From positions 2,413,847 through 2,477,846 of the forward strand of contig NZ_CM001484.1 of assembly GCF_000243395.2 (NCBI RefSeq): 64,000 nt of DNA, written 5' to 3'. Shown piece by piece: positions 6,809-14,005 of the stretch. A model generated the notes under the pieces. That model was not told where the DNA came from. It ran no database searches and saw only the letters and a list, made by a program, of their open reading frames with translations. The translations under genes and the position numbers were made by a program. This stretch comes from Saccharomonospora glauca K62 (GTDB lineage Bacteria; Actinomycetota; Actinomycetes; Mycobacteriales; Pseudonocardiaceae). Position 1 is the stretch's first letter, and every line of letters starts with the position of its first letter.

Positions 6809-8091
6809 GCACGACACATTACAGTCCGAGCGCCAGCGCCGCCGACACCGAGCGCTACATCCGGGGCAAGGAGGACGAGCGCGGCGTCGCGATCACGTGC
6901 GACGTGCCGGGAGGCCCCGGCGCGTTCTCGGCGCGCGCCCGCGCGCTCACCCAGAACACGAAGCGCGACGTCGAGGCGCTGCACTACAGGCAGTCGTTCA
7001 GCGACGAGGAGTTCGACCCGAAGAATCCGGAGGACGTGCAGCGGGTGAACGATCTGGGCTATCAACTCGCGAAGAAGATGCACCCAGATTCCGACTGCCT
7101 CGTGGTCAGTCATGTGGACGGACGCGGGAAGAAGCCGCACAACCACATCTTGGTCATCAACCACAGCAATCGGACGGGAAGAGCGCTCAGCGACTACCGC
7201 ACGTTCCACGACCGCAAGGCCGGGAACCAGCGGGGCGTTCAGTCAGCGAACGACGAACTCATGCGCGAGCACGGTCTCTCGGTCGTGAAGCGTCTGGAGC
7301 ACGCACCGAAGGACTGGGAGCTGCGCCGCGAGGACTTCGCCGAGGGCGGGCTCGACCGCGAGATGGGCGACCGGATGAGCGCCGCCCTGGCTGATCCCCG
7401 TGCGGTGGACAAGGCCGGTCTCGAAGCGGTGATCGAGGAGCAGAACCAGCAGCTCGGCGATGACGGGGAGCGGGTGCCGCGGATGCGCCTCCACACCGCC
7501 ATCAGCAAGCGAGGGAAGAACGTCGGCAAGGAGACGTGGACGCTCTACATCGAGGACCGCCGCGGCGAGTCCGGGCGTGCCGAGCGACGCAAGCGCACGA
7601 GTGCGCTCTCGACAGATTTCACCCCGGAGGGCGCGCGGGCGTTCTTCGACTACCACCAGCAGCAGGAGGAGCAGGAACATGAGCGCAGCGCTCGACAGGC
7701 TGAAGCAGCAGAACGCGCAGAGCGGATCGCAGCAGCAGCTCGACAGTCCGGAGACGATGGAGGCGTTGACCTCGATCCTCGCCGCCGTCGAGGCGCAGAA
7801 CGCGAGGCTCGACCGGCTGGCCGAGCAGCAGAAGAAGCTCGCGGGGTTCGTGAAGGTCATGGACGAGGAGACGACGAGGCGGCTGGAGCGGATCACGGCC
7901 CCGGCGTCAACCTCCTCGCCCTCCAGCGACGTGTCCGCGAGGATCGCGAGTATCGAGAGCAGGCAGAACGAGATCGCGAGCACGCTCGGCGAGTTCGCGC
8001 AGAGTCTCAACGGCGAGAGCTTAAACGCCGCGTCGCAGAGCTTGGTCGCGGAGGCGCAGAGGAACCACGTGGCTACGGCATCGGCGATTGA
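6805..8091 (+). CDS. Relaxase (MobA/VirD2-type, MobP-like)
   Basis: The 428-residue protein nicks oriT and leads mobilization. The three-histidine motif is clear: CLVVSHVDGRGKKPHNHILV then IN (about residues 97-118), typical of Relaxase/MobA-VirD2. Candidate catalytic tyrosines lie near the N terminus (HYSPSASAADTERYI). The relaxase domain spans about 1-200. From about residue 290 the sequence becomes a low-complexity Glu/Arg-rich tail, the part that overlaps the next gene in another frame for 413 nt (7679-8091). ATG at 6805 overlaps the mobC-like stop. No type IV coupling protein accompanies it, so transfer would need a helper element. Confidence 0.85.
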   Translation: MSTTHYSPSASAADTERYIRGKEDERGVAITCDVPGGPGAFSARARALTQNTKRDVEALHYRQSFSDEEFDPKNPEDVQRVNDLGYQLAKKMHPDSDCLVVSHVDGRGKKPHNHILVINHSNRTGRALSDYRTFHDRKAGNQRGVQSANDELMREHGLSVVKRLEHAPKDWELRREDFAEGGLDREMGDRMSAALADPRAVDKAGLEAVIEEQNQQLGDDGERVPRMRLHTAISKRGKNVGKETWTLYIEDRRGESGRAERRKRTSALSTDFTPEGARAFFDYHQQQEEQEHERSARQAEAAERAERIAAAARQSGDDGGVDLDPRRRRGAEREARPAGRAAEEARGVREGHGRGDDEAAGADHGPGVNLLALQRRVREDREYREQAERDREHARRVRAESQRRELKRRVAELGRGGAEEPRGYGIGD

Positions 8092-8581
8092 GGGGCTCAA
8101 GGCGCAGGCCGCGGCGAACCAGAAGCTCGTCAGACAGGTCGGCTGGGCGGTGCAGCGGATCGAGAAGCACACCGAGGAGCGGGTCCAGAAGGCCGTCGAG
8201 CAGGTCACCGGAGAGGCTTCGACCACGATGACCGCGAACCTCGACGCGTCGAACGAACGGGCCGAGCGGATCATCGCCGCCACCGCGAAGCTGGAGGCCC
8301 GGCAGCTGTGGTCGGCCGCCGCCGCGATGTGCCTCGCGCTCCTGCCGGTGGTGGTCGTCATCGCTGGGCTCTGGATGGGCATCGCCGGGCTCATCACCGG
8401 CGCTCAGTGGGCGCTGGACGTGGACGGTAGCGTGTGGCTCGGGATCGGGCGCTGGCTCGTGATCGCCGTGGGCCTCGCGGCGGCCGGCTACGGGGTCTTC
8501 GCGTCCGTCCGCTGGGTTGTTGGTCTCGTGGAGACCTGGAAGGGTCGCGGGATGCCGACGTGGCCGAGCTGGCGACGATGA
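7679..8581 (+). CDS. Coiled-coil membrane protein nested in the relaxase gene (MobB-like position)
   Basis: The 300-residue protein starts at ATG 7679 behind GGAGCAGGAAC, inside the relaxase gene in a different frame. Residues 1-200 are Gln/Glu/Ala-rich heptad-like coiled coil (LDRLAEQQKKLAGFVKVMDE). Two hydrophobic segments follow (about 215-245, AMCLALLPVVVVIAGLWMG, and about 260-285), then a short basic tail. Nested mobilization genes encoding membrane proteins are known from ColE1-type plasmids, where mobB lies within mobA, so a MobB-like role in docking the relaxosome is plausible. No family was recognised by sequence. The natural-looking composition here, against the low-complexity relaxase tail, suggests that this frame is the one under selection in the overlap. 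Confidence 0.7.
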   Translation: MSAALDRLKQQNAQSGSQQQLDSPETMEALTSILAAVEAQNARLDRLAEQQKKLAGFVKVMDEETTRRLERITAPASTSSPSSDVSARIASIESRQNEIASTLGEFAQSLNGESLNAASQSLVAEAQRNHVATASAIEGLKAQAAANQKLVRQVGWAVQRIEKHTEERVQKAVEQVTGEASTTMTANLDASNERAERIIAATAKLEARQLWSAAAAMCLALLPVVVVIAGLWMGIAGLITGAQWALDVDGSVWLGIGRWLVIAVGLAAAGYGVFASVRWVVGLVETWKGRGMPTWPSWRR

Positions 8582-8595
8582 CTGGAGCCACTCGA

Positions 8596-8617
8596 ACTAC
8601 TGACCCCGGTCAGTAGT
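8596..8617. terminator. Bidirectional hairpin between mob genes and mercury module
   Basis: ACTACTGACC and GGTCAGTAGT form a perfect 10-bp inverted repeat around CC. It lies between the convergent mobilization operon and the leftward Cys-rich membrane gene, whose stop codon it contains. It has no T-run. Confidence 0.5.
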
Positions 8618-8899
8618 CGAACGATTGCCGCAGCCGCCGGTCGAGCGACGTCGGTGCCGCGGCAGTCGCCGGAGGACGATCGCCGCTGTGACGGCCACCC
8701 CGACTGCGATCCCGGCACCGATGAGCCAAGGGTTGCCGAGGAAACCTCCGATACCTGCAAGGGCTCCGCCCGCGGCGAGGAGAGGCAGGCCGCAGCAGAT
8801 CAGCAGCGGAAGCGCGCAGCATGCCAACAGGAGCAAGCCCGTCCCAGCACCGACAAGCACGCCCGCGCGATGCGAGTCGTGGCCCTTATCGCCGCTCAT
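8597..8899 (-). CDS. Small Cys-rich membrane protein, candidate mercuric ion transporter
   Basis: The 100-residue protein has two or three hydrophobic segments. The first contains two vicinal cysteine pairs (LLACCALPLLICCGLPLL, about residues 24-41); a Gly-rich loop (GGALAGIGGFLGNPW) leads to a final segment and a basic tail (VLRRLPRHRRR) with one more Cys. Paired cysteines in the first membrane helix resemble MerT and related importers that pass Hg2+ to MerA, but the sequence is not clearly MerT, MerC or MerF. It starts at ATG 8899 behind GGGAGAGGAAC, 51 bp after merA on the same strand, so it should share the MerR-controlled promoter. Confidence 0.7.
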   Translation of the reverse strand: MSGDKGHDSHRAGVLVGAGTGLLLLACCALPLLICCGLPLLAAGGALAGIGGFLGNPWLIGAGIAVGVAVTAAIVLRRLPRHRRRSTGGCGNRSTTDRGQ

Positions 8900-8950
8900 C
8901 GTCTGTTCCTCTCCCAGCTGAGCGTTCCCCCCGATTGTCTGCGTGCGCGT

Positions 8951-10375
8951 TCACGCGCAGCACGACAGGAGCGACGGATCGGTGGTGAAGGCCTTGGCGG
9001 CGATCCGGATGCCCTCGGCCATGGTCAGGTAGGGGGCCCAGGCGTCGGCGACCTCGGCGACGGTCTTGCCGAGCACGTGGACCCCGGCGGCGGCGAGCTC
9101 GCCGGCGTCCTTGGCGACGGCGGTGATGCCGAGGATCTTCCCCGTGTCGGCGTCCACGACGATCTTGACGAAGCCGCGGGTGTCGCGGTTGACCAGGGCG
9201 CGGGGCACGTGGTGCAGGGGCAGGACGCGGCAGTCGCAGCGGATCCCGGCGGCGACGACGTCCTTCTCGGTCATCCCGACCGCGCCGATCGCCGGGCCGG
9301 TGAACGTGACCCTCGGCAGCCGGGCGTAGTCCACGGCCCGGTCGGCGTCGGTGAACGCGTTCTCGGCGACGAGGGTGCCGTGCTGGGCGGCGACGTAGAC
9401 GAATTCGGGGTGGCCGGTCACGTCGCCCGCGGCCCAGATCCGCGGGTGGGAGGACTGCATCCGGTCGGAGACGACCACCTCGCCGAGGTCCCCGGTCTTG
9501 ACCCCGACCGCGTCGAGGCCGAGCCCGTCGGTGGCCGGTCGTCGTCCGAGGGCGAGGAGCACCTGGTCGGCGCGGAACTCCTCCCGGCCGCCGGCGACGT
9601 CCGCGGTGACGACGGCCTGCCCGGTCGCGGCGTCGCGGGACACCCGCGTCGGCAGCGCGCGGCGGACCACCCGGATGCCCTCGTCGGCGAACACCTCCTG
9701 CAGCGTCCTGGACACCTCCGGCTCCTCCTTCGACGCGAGCCGGGACCGGGCCAGCACGGTGACCTGGGAGCCGAGCCGGGCGAACAGCTGCGCCTGCTCC
9801 AGGGCGACGTAGCCGCCGCCGAGCACGAGCAGGGACTCAGGGAGTTCGGTCAGCTCCATCGCCGTGGTCGAGGTCAGGTACCCGGTCTCGTCCAGGCCGT
9901 CGATCGGCGGGGCCCACGGCCGAGAGCCAGTCGCGACCAGGTAGTGCGCGGCCTCGATCGTCTCGGTGCTGCCGTCGTCCTCGGCGACCTGGAGGACCGG
10001 TGCGTCGGGGGTGCCGGCGAACGCGGCGTCCCCGCGGCGGACGGCCCACCCGTAGGAGTCGGCGACGTCGGCGTACTTCTCGCCCCGCAGCGACTCGACC
10101 AGCGCCTGCTTCCCGGCGATCAGGGCGGGCATGTCCACCGGCCCCGCCGTCGTCTCGATCCCCGGGAACCGGTCGGCGGCGTCGGCCGCGGAGTGCCATG
10201 CGTCGGCCGCGGCGATCAGGGCCTTCGACGGCACGCAGCCGGTGTTCACGCAGGTGCCGCCGAGCGTCCCGCGCTCGATCATCACCACCGACTTGCCGAG
10301 CGTGGTCGCGCGGATCGCGGCGGCGAACGCACCGCCGCCCGATCCGATGATGGCGAGGTCGTACTTCGTGGGCAT
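8951..10375 (-). CDS. merA: Mercuric reductase MerA
   Basis: The 474-residue flavoprotein reduces Hg2+ to volatile Hg0 with NADPH in the cytoplasm. It has the FAD-binding GSGGGAFAAAIRA near the N terminus, the redox-active pair in GGTCVNTGCVPSK (about 40-52), the NAD(P) motif VLGGGYVALEQAQL, the second FAD motif IWAAGDVTG, and the diagnostic C-terminal vicinal cysteines LLSCCA that separate MerA from other disulfide reductases. The N-terminal NmerA metal-binding domain is absent. ATG at 10375 has AGGAGC seven bases upstream; the in-frame TTG at 10390 is less likely. It is divergent from merR across a MerR-type operator. Confidence 0.95.
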   Translation of the reverse strand: MPTKYDLAIIGSGGGAFAAAIRATTLGKSVVMIERGTLGGTCVNTGCVPSKALIAAADAWHSAADAADRFPGIETTAGPVDMPALIAGKQALVESLRGEKYADVADSYGWAVRRGDAAFAGTPDAPVLQVAEDDGSTETIEAAHYLVATGSRPWAPPIDGLDETGYLTSTTAMELTELPESLLVLGGGYVALEQAQLFARLGSQVTVLARSRLASKEEPEVSRTLQEVFADEGIRVVRRALPTRVSRDAATGQAVVTADVAGGREEFRADQVLLALGRRPATDGLGLDAVGVKTGDLGEVVVSDRMQSSHPRIWAAGDVTGHPEFVYVAAQHGTLVAENAFTDADRAVDYARLPRVTFTGPAIGAVGMTEKDVVAAGIRCDCRVLPLHHVPRALVNRDTRGFVKIVVDADTGKILGITAVAKDAGELAAAGVHVLGKTVAEVADAWAPYLTMAEGIRIAAKAFTTDPSLLSCCA

Positions 10376-10417
10376 CGCAGCTCCTGTCAATACTTGGACT
10401 TCCGGTCTATCTCAGCC

Positions 10418-10449
10418 ATACTGGACCTTCCAGTGCAGGGGAAGGTCAA
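10418..10449 (-). promoter_or_regulatory. MerR-type promoter/operator for merA
   Basis: The dyad GACCTTCC (10424-10431) and GGAAGGTC (10440-10447) sits between a leftward -35 TTGACC (10449-10444) and a -10-like CAGTAT (10423-10418), giving a spacer near 20 bp. An overlong spacer holding a dyad is the mark of promoters untwisted by MerR-family activators when metal binds. Confidence 0.8.
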
Positions 10450-10482
10450 GAGGGCTTCTGCCGAAAGAACAGGGGGCCTGCG

Positions 10483-10872
10483 ATGCGCATCGGGGAACTC
10501 GCCGAGCGGGCGGGAACGACGGCGAAGACGCTGCGGTTCTACGAGGAGCAGGGCCTGCTGCCCCCGGCCGAGCGCACGCCGTCCGGATACCGCGACTACG
10601 CGCCCGAGACGGCCGCCCGGATCGACTTCGTCCACCGCGGCCAGGCCGCGGGCCTCACCCTCGCCCAGATCCGCCAGATCCTCGAAATCCGCGACGGCGG
10701 CGCTGCTCCCTGCGAGCACGTGCGCGACCTCCTCGACGCGCGCCTCGCCGAGATCGAGCAGCAGATCGCCCAGCTCACAGCGCTCCGAGACACCATCGCC
10801 GAGCTCAGGCACGACGCCGCGCAGCCCGACCCCGACTCGTGCAGCGCGGACCAGGTCTGCCGATACCTGTAA
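10483..10872 (+). CDS. merR: MerR, mercury-responsive transcription regulator
   Basis: The 129-residue protein has the MerR winged-helix DNA-binding domain at 1-70 (MRIGELAERAGTTAKTLRFY, EEQGLLPP), a dimerisation helix at about 80-112, and cysteines at 77, 120 and 126, matching the spacing of the three Hg2+ ligands in classical MerR (82, 117, 126). It is divergent from merA and would repress, then with Hg2+ activate, the promoter between them. It is the last gene before attR. In the excised circle it lies directly upstream of the integrase, about 90 bp away, so its promoter could drive int there. Confidence 0.9.
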   Translation: MRIGELAERAGTTAKTLRFYEEQGLLPPAERTPSGYRDYAPETAARIDFVHRGQAAGLTLAQIRQILEIRDGGAAPCEHVRDLLDARLAEIEQQIAQLTALRDTIAELRHDAAQPDPDSCSADQVCRYL

Positions 10873-10886
10873 ACGGCAGAGCCGTT
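10872..10886 (+). terminator. Short hairpin after merR
   Basis: AACGGC and GCCGTT (6-bp stem, AGA loop) begin at the merR stop codon. The hairpin is small and lacks a T-run, so termination is only possible. Confidence 0.3.
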
Positions 10887-10899
10887 CGCGCCAACGCCA

Positions 10900-10917
10900 C
10901 AACCCCGACATGCGCTA
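10900..10917 (+). other. attR: right-end arm plus core CGCTA
   Basis: The arm CAACCCCGACATGCGCT (10900-10916) is the inverted partner of the left-end arm at 1761-1777. The core CGCTA lies at 10913-10917, and host eutC continues at 10918. Confidence 0.8.
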
Positions 10918-11706
10918 CGGCGGCTCACTCGCGCCCGGATCGGTCTCGGGCGCACCGGTGACGCCGTTCCGCTGCGGCGGGTGCTGGAGTTCCGGGCCGA
11001 CCACGCCGCCGCACGCGACGCCATCCACCAGCCCCTCGACGTCGCCGCGCTGGCCGCCGACGTCCGCGCGGTGGGTGTGGGCACGCCCGTCGTCGTGCGC
11101 AGCCGGGCCCGTGATCGGCAGGAGTACCTGCGCCGCCCCGACCTCGGTCGGGTGCCCGCCGACCTCGCCGCGGTGTCCGCCAGCGGGGCGGACGTGGGGA
11201 TCGTGCTGGCCGACGGTCTGTCGCCGCGGGCGCTCGCGATTCACGGCGCGCCGCTGTTGGCCGCGTTGGTGACCGAACTGGGTCCGGTGTACTCGATCGC
11301 CTCCCCGGTCATCGCCACCCAGGCCCGCGTGGCGATCGGCGACCATCTCGGCGCGGCGCTCGACGTGACCACGGTGCTCGTCGTGATCGGGGAACGCCCC
11401 GGCCTGTCGGTCGCCGACAGTCTCGGCATCTACCTGACCCATCACCCGCGTCCCGGCCGCACCGACGCCGAACGCAACTGCGTGTCGAACATCCATCCGC
11501 CGGACGGACTCGGCTACGAACGGGCCGCCGCCACCGTCCACCGCCTGGTGGCCGGAGCCAGGCGGCTCGGCCGGTCGGGTGTGGAATTGAAGGACGACGG
11601 CGCCGCGGCCCCGGCGTCCGTGGACACCGGGACTCCCCGGCACAGCCTCGGTCCCGCGCCGGGTGGTGCCGCCACGGACGATTCCTCCGGGGTCAATCCC
11701 GAATGA
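10918..11706 (+). pseudogene. eutC: eutC 3' fragment (ethanolamine ammonia-lyase small subunit)
   Basis: This fragment encodes 262 residues of EutC: RLTRARIGLGRTGDAVPLRR, then DHAAARDAIHQPLD, PDLGRVPADL, ADGLSPRALAIHGAPLL, VVIGERPGLSVADSLG and the closing NCVSNIHPPDGLGYERAA. EutC is the regulatory/structural subunit needed for B12-dependent lyase activity. Upstream the frame closes at TAA 10870, and the first in-frame start is GTG 10981, which would drop the first conserved helix. Joined to codons 1-21 at 1699-1761 it gives a normal 283-residue subunit, so the gene is disrupted by insertion rather than decayed. Confidence 0.92.
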
Positions 11707-11722
11707 GCACGCCGGATCGCGG

Positions 11723-12721
11723 TCAAGGGGTCGGTTCCGGTTCTTCCCGGCGACGGGCCCGAAGGCTGGTGAACGTCACGACCGCCAGGATGACCACGAT
11801 GGCGAGCAAGGACACCGGGGTGGGGATCTCCGGCACGCCGGGCCAGATGCCGTGGGCCCAGTGCAGCACCAGCTTGACGCCGATTAGGGCCAGGATCAGG
11901 GCGAGACCGTAGTTGAGGTGCGCCAGCTTGCGCAGCGTCGTGCGCAGCACGAAGTACAGCGCCCGCAGTCCCAGCAACGCGAAGGCGTTGGTGGTGAAGA
12001 CCAGGTACGGGTCCTCGGTGATGCCGTAGACGGCGGGGACCGAGTCGACCGCGAACACCACGTCGGTGGCGAAGATCGCCACGATCACCACGGTGAACGG
12101 CGTGAGCATGCGCCGCCCACCTTCCCGGACGGTGAGCCTGCTGCCCCGGTAGTCGTCGGTGACCGGCATCAGCTTCCGCAGCAGCCGCACCGAGCGCAGC
12201 TCGGAGACCTCCATCTCCTCCCGGTCCCCGCCGCGCACCTCGTCGTGAAGGATCTTCCCCGCGGTGACGACCAGAACCGCGCCGAACAACAGGAATGCCC
12301 ACGTGCCCGCCTGCAGGATCGCCGCCCCCAGCGCGATGAACGCGCCCCGCAGCACCAAGGCGCCGACGATGCCCAGCAGCAGCGCCCGCTGGTGCAGTTC
12401 CTCCGGGACCGCGAACGCGCTCAGCAGGAGCATGAACACGAACAGGTTGTCCACCGACAACGACTTCTCCACCAGGTATCCGGTGAAGAACTCCAGTGAC
12501 TGCGCGCCGCCGTAATCGATCCACAACCACACCCCGAACAACACCGGCAGGACGAGGTAGAACACCGACCAACCGACCGCTTCACCGAGCCTCACCTCGT
12601 GCGGGCGGCGCGTGACGACGAAATCCATGACCAACAGCCCGGCCAGGACGGCAAGACTGAGCGACCACAGCAGTGGGGACCCGATCGACTCCGACGCGGT
12701 GGCGGGGGCGGCATCGAGCAC
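11723..12721 (-). CDS. TerC/Alx-family integral membrane protein (probable Mn2+ exporter)
   Basis: The 332-residue protein has about nine membrane segments and the TerC family signatures EKSLSVDNLFVFMLLLSAFA and FATDVVFAVDSVPAVYGITE, with acidic residues inside the membrane thought to bind metal. Relatives such as Alx and MeeY-type proteins export manganese. GTG at 12721 lies 5 nt after AGGAGG. A Mn2+ riboswitch precedes it and a manganese catalase gene is divergent beside it, both supporting Mn2+ rather than tellurite as its business. It is convergent with the eutC fragment. Confidence 0.88.
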   Translation of the reverse strand: MLDAAPATASESIGSPLLWSLSLAVLAGLLVMDFVVTRRPHEVRLGEAVGWSVFYLVLPVLFGVWLWIDYGGAQSLEFFTGYLVEKSLSVDNLFVFMLLLSAFAVPEELHQRALLLGIVGALVLRGAFIALGAAILQAGTWAFLLFGAVLVVTAGKILHDEVRGGDREEMEVSELRSVRLLRKLMPVTDDYRGSRLTVREGGRRMLTPFTVVIVAIFATDVVFAVDSVPAVYGITEDPYLVFTTNAFALLGLRALYFVLRTTLRKLAHLNYGLALILALIGVKLVLHWAHGIWPGVPEIPTPVSLLAIVVILAVVTFTSLRARRREEPEPTP

Positions 12722-12726
12722 ACGAA

Positions 12727-12757
12727 CCTCCTCGAACAGGACTCCTGTTCGAGGTCT
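12727..12757 (-). promoter_or_regulatory. Riboswitch expression platform hiding the terC ribosome binding site
   Basis: On the minus strand CCTCGAACAGGA (12754-12743) pairs perfectly with TCCTGTTCGAGG (12741-12730) across one G. The last bases of that stem overlap the Shine-Dalgarno GAGGAGG (12733-12727). The CCTCG start of this hairpin is also the 3' strand of aptamer helix P1, so the two folds exclude each other: an aptamer with P1 formed would open the start region. Confidence 0.7.
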
Positions 12758-12839
12758 CCTTCACCGCCACCGGCAGCCGCCCGAGGACATCACGGGATGT
12801 CCGTACTGACCGGGTCGGCTCTAGGAAGTACTCCCCTCG
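12750..12839 (-). ncRNA. yybP-ykoY (Mn2+) riboswitch aptamer
   Basis: Read on the minus strand, the leader starts CGAGG (P1, 12839-12835) with the conserved GGGGAGTA (12836-12829) and ends GGAGACC followed by CCTCG (P1 3' strand, 12754-12750). The GGGGAGUA and GAGACC loops are the two metal-coordinating elements of the yybP-ykoY class, which senses Mn2+ and commonly controls TerC/Alx-family exporters. The helices between them were not checked by covariance. The class assignment rests on these motifs plus the downstream gene. Confidence 0.75.
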
Positions 12840-12968
12840 CCCGCCCAGTATGAGGCACGCCCGGACGCCCCAGCCAGCCCCCTGGTGAGTACGCGCCGCT
12901 CCCTTCCGCTCAGCCGTCGTCACGTTCGGACATCTCCCCAGGTCATGCCGAGTCCGCCGGGAGGAACA

Positions 12969-13004
12969 CGCCGCCTCCGGTGGGCGTGGTCACCGGAGGC
13001 GGCG
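12969..13004 (+). other. Strong hairpin in the leader of the manganese catalase gene
   Basis: CGCCGCCTCCGGTG (12969-12982) and CACCGGAGGCGGCG (12991-13004) form a perfect 14-bp stem with an 8-nt loop, 105 bp before the catalase start. No gene ends here, so it is either a leader attenuator, a small RNA end, or a boundary element between divergent units. The remaining sequence of 12843-13109 shows nothing else recognisable. Confidence 0.55.
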
Positions 13005-13109
13005 AACGGAGAGAGCCGGTTTAGGCGCGTTCCCCGAGGGAATGACCCCAACTGCCTCACCGGGGAGCGGTGCCCAGCGGAAAACCAGAGGAGAGGATCC
13101 CCCCCCCCG

Positions 13110-13991
13110 ATGTTCTTTCACCGGCAGGAACTGCAGTACAAGGCGACCCCGGACCAACCCGACGCGGTCTTCGCGCGGAAGCTGCAAGAGGTACTGGGCG
13201 GCCAGTACGGGGAAATCACGGTGGCGATGCAGTACATGTTCCAGGGCTGGAACAGCCACGTTCCCGGCAAGTACCGGGATCTGTTGTTCGGCATCGGCGC
13301 CGAGGAGTTCGGGCACGTCGAGATGCTCGCCACCATGATCGCCCAGCTGCTGGAGAAAGCACCCGTGGGCATCACCGAGGAAGCCGTCCAGTCGGACCCC
13401 GCCGTGGCCGCGGTCATCGGTGGCACGGACCTCCAGCACGCCATCGTGGCGGGCGCGGGCGCCCGTCCCGTCGACAGCATGGGCAATCCGTGGCAGGGCG
13501 CCTACGTCACCGCGAGCGGGAACCTGCTGGCGGACTTCACCTCGAACGCCAACGCCGAGATGCAGGGCCGGGTTCAGGTCGCCCGCCTCTACCACATGAC
13601 GGACGACCACGGTGTGCGTGACATGCTGGCCTTCCTGTTGGCGCGGGACACCATGCACCAGAACCAGTGGATCGCCGCGGCGGCGGAGTTGCGTGAGGAA
13701 GGCGCCGAGCAACTGCCGGTGCCCAGTAACTTCCCGTTGAACAAGGAACATCGGGACGTCGCGTACCAGTACCTGAACTTCAGCGACGGCCGGCACGCCT
13801 CGGAAGGTCGGTGGGCTTCGGGGCCGACTCCCGACGGCCACGGTGAGTTCAGCTACCACGAGGGCCCCACGACCAACGCGCCGCTCCCGCCGCCGACCCA
13901 CCCGGACTCGCGGTTCTACGGCACCACGGAGCTGCCCAACACCATGGAGAAGGTGGCCGGAGCGACCCAGGACAAGCTCAAGAAGGAGTGA
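13110..13991 (+). CDS. Manganese catalase
   Basis: The 293-residue protein belongs to the non-haem dimanganese catalases, which dismutate hydrogen peroxide. The ferritin-like four-helix ligands are visible: Glu in GGQYGEITVAMQYMFQ, Glu and His in IGAEEFGHVEM, Glu in NANAEMQGRVQVARLYHM, and His in ARDTMHQNQW. The C-terminal tail is Gly/Pro/Thr-rich and wraps the subunits in known structures. ATG 13110 follows GAGGAGAGGA, but a run of ten C separates them, an unusual homopolymer spacer of about 12 nt. The neighbouring Mn2+-controlled TerC gene suggests a manganese/oxidative-stress pair. Confidence 0.92.
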   Translation: MFFHRQELQYKATPDQPDAVFARKLQEVLGGQYGEITVAMQYMFQGWNSHVPGKYRDLLFGIGAEEFGHVEMLATMIAQLLEKAPVGITEEAVQSDPAVAAVIGGTDLQHAIVAGAGARPVDSMGNPWQGAYVTASGNLLADFTSNANAEMQGRVQVARLYHMTDDHGVRDMLAFLLARDTMHQNQWIAAAAELREEGAEQLPVPSNFPLNKEHRDVAYQYLNFSDGRHASEGRWASGPTPDGHGEFSYHEGPTTNAPLPPPTHPDSRFYGTTELPNTMEKVAGATQDKLKKE

Positions 13992-14005
13992 GGCTCGGAT
14001 ACCTC

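Larger units (their letters stand above)
1757..10917 (+). mobile_element. 9.16 kb integrative mobilizable element with serine integrase and mercury resistance
   Basis: Boundaries come from the split eutC gene: the 5-bp core CGCTA occurs at 1757-1761 and 10913-10917, and removing one copy plus all between restores the host frame (unit length 9156 bp). Left to right it holds a large serine integrase, a non-coding structured region, two small ORFs, a HUH/helicase Rep, a MobC-like protein, a relaxase, a nested membrane mobilization protein, and on the opposite strand a Cys-rich membrane gene and merA, closed by merR. No coupling protein or type IV secretion genes are present, so it should be mobilizable rather than self-transmissible. 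Several genes overlap by 1-4 bp, as in a compact plasmid. Confidence 0.9.

Noticed and set aside
8654-11272. Rightward open frame over merA and merR
   Set aside because: It is antisense to merA and out of frame with merR and eutC; no domain is seen.
10981-11706. eutC 3' fragment as a functional gene from GTG 10981
   Set aside because: This start would drop the conserved RARIGLGRTGD region, and it has no good ribosome binding site. It is better read as the 3' half of a disrupted gene.
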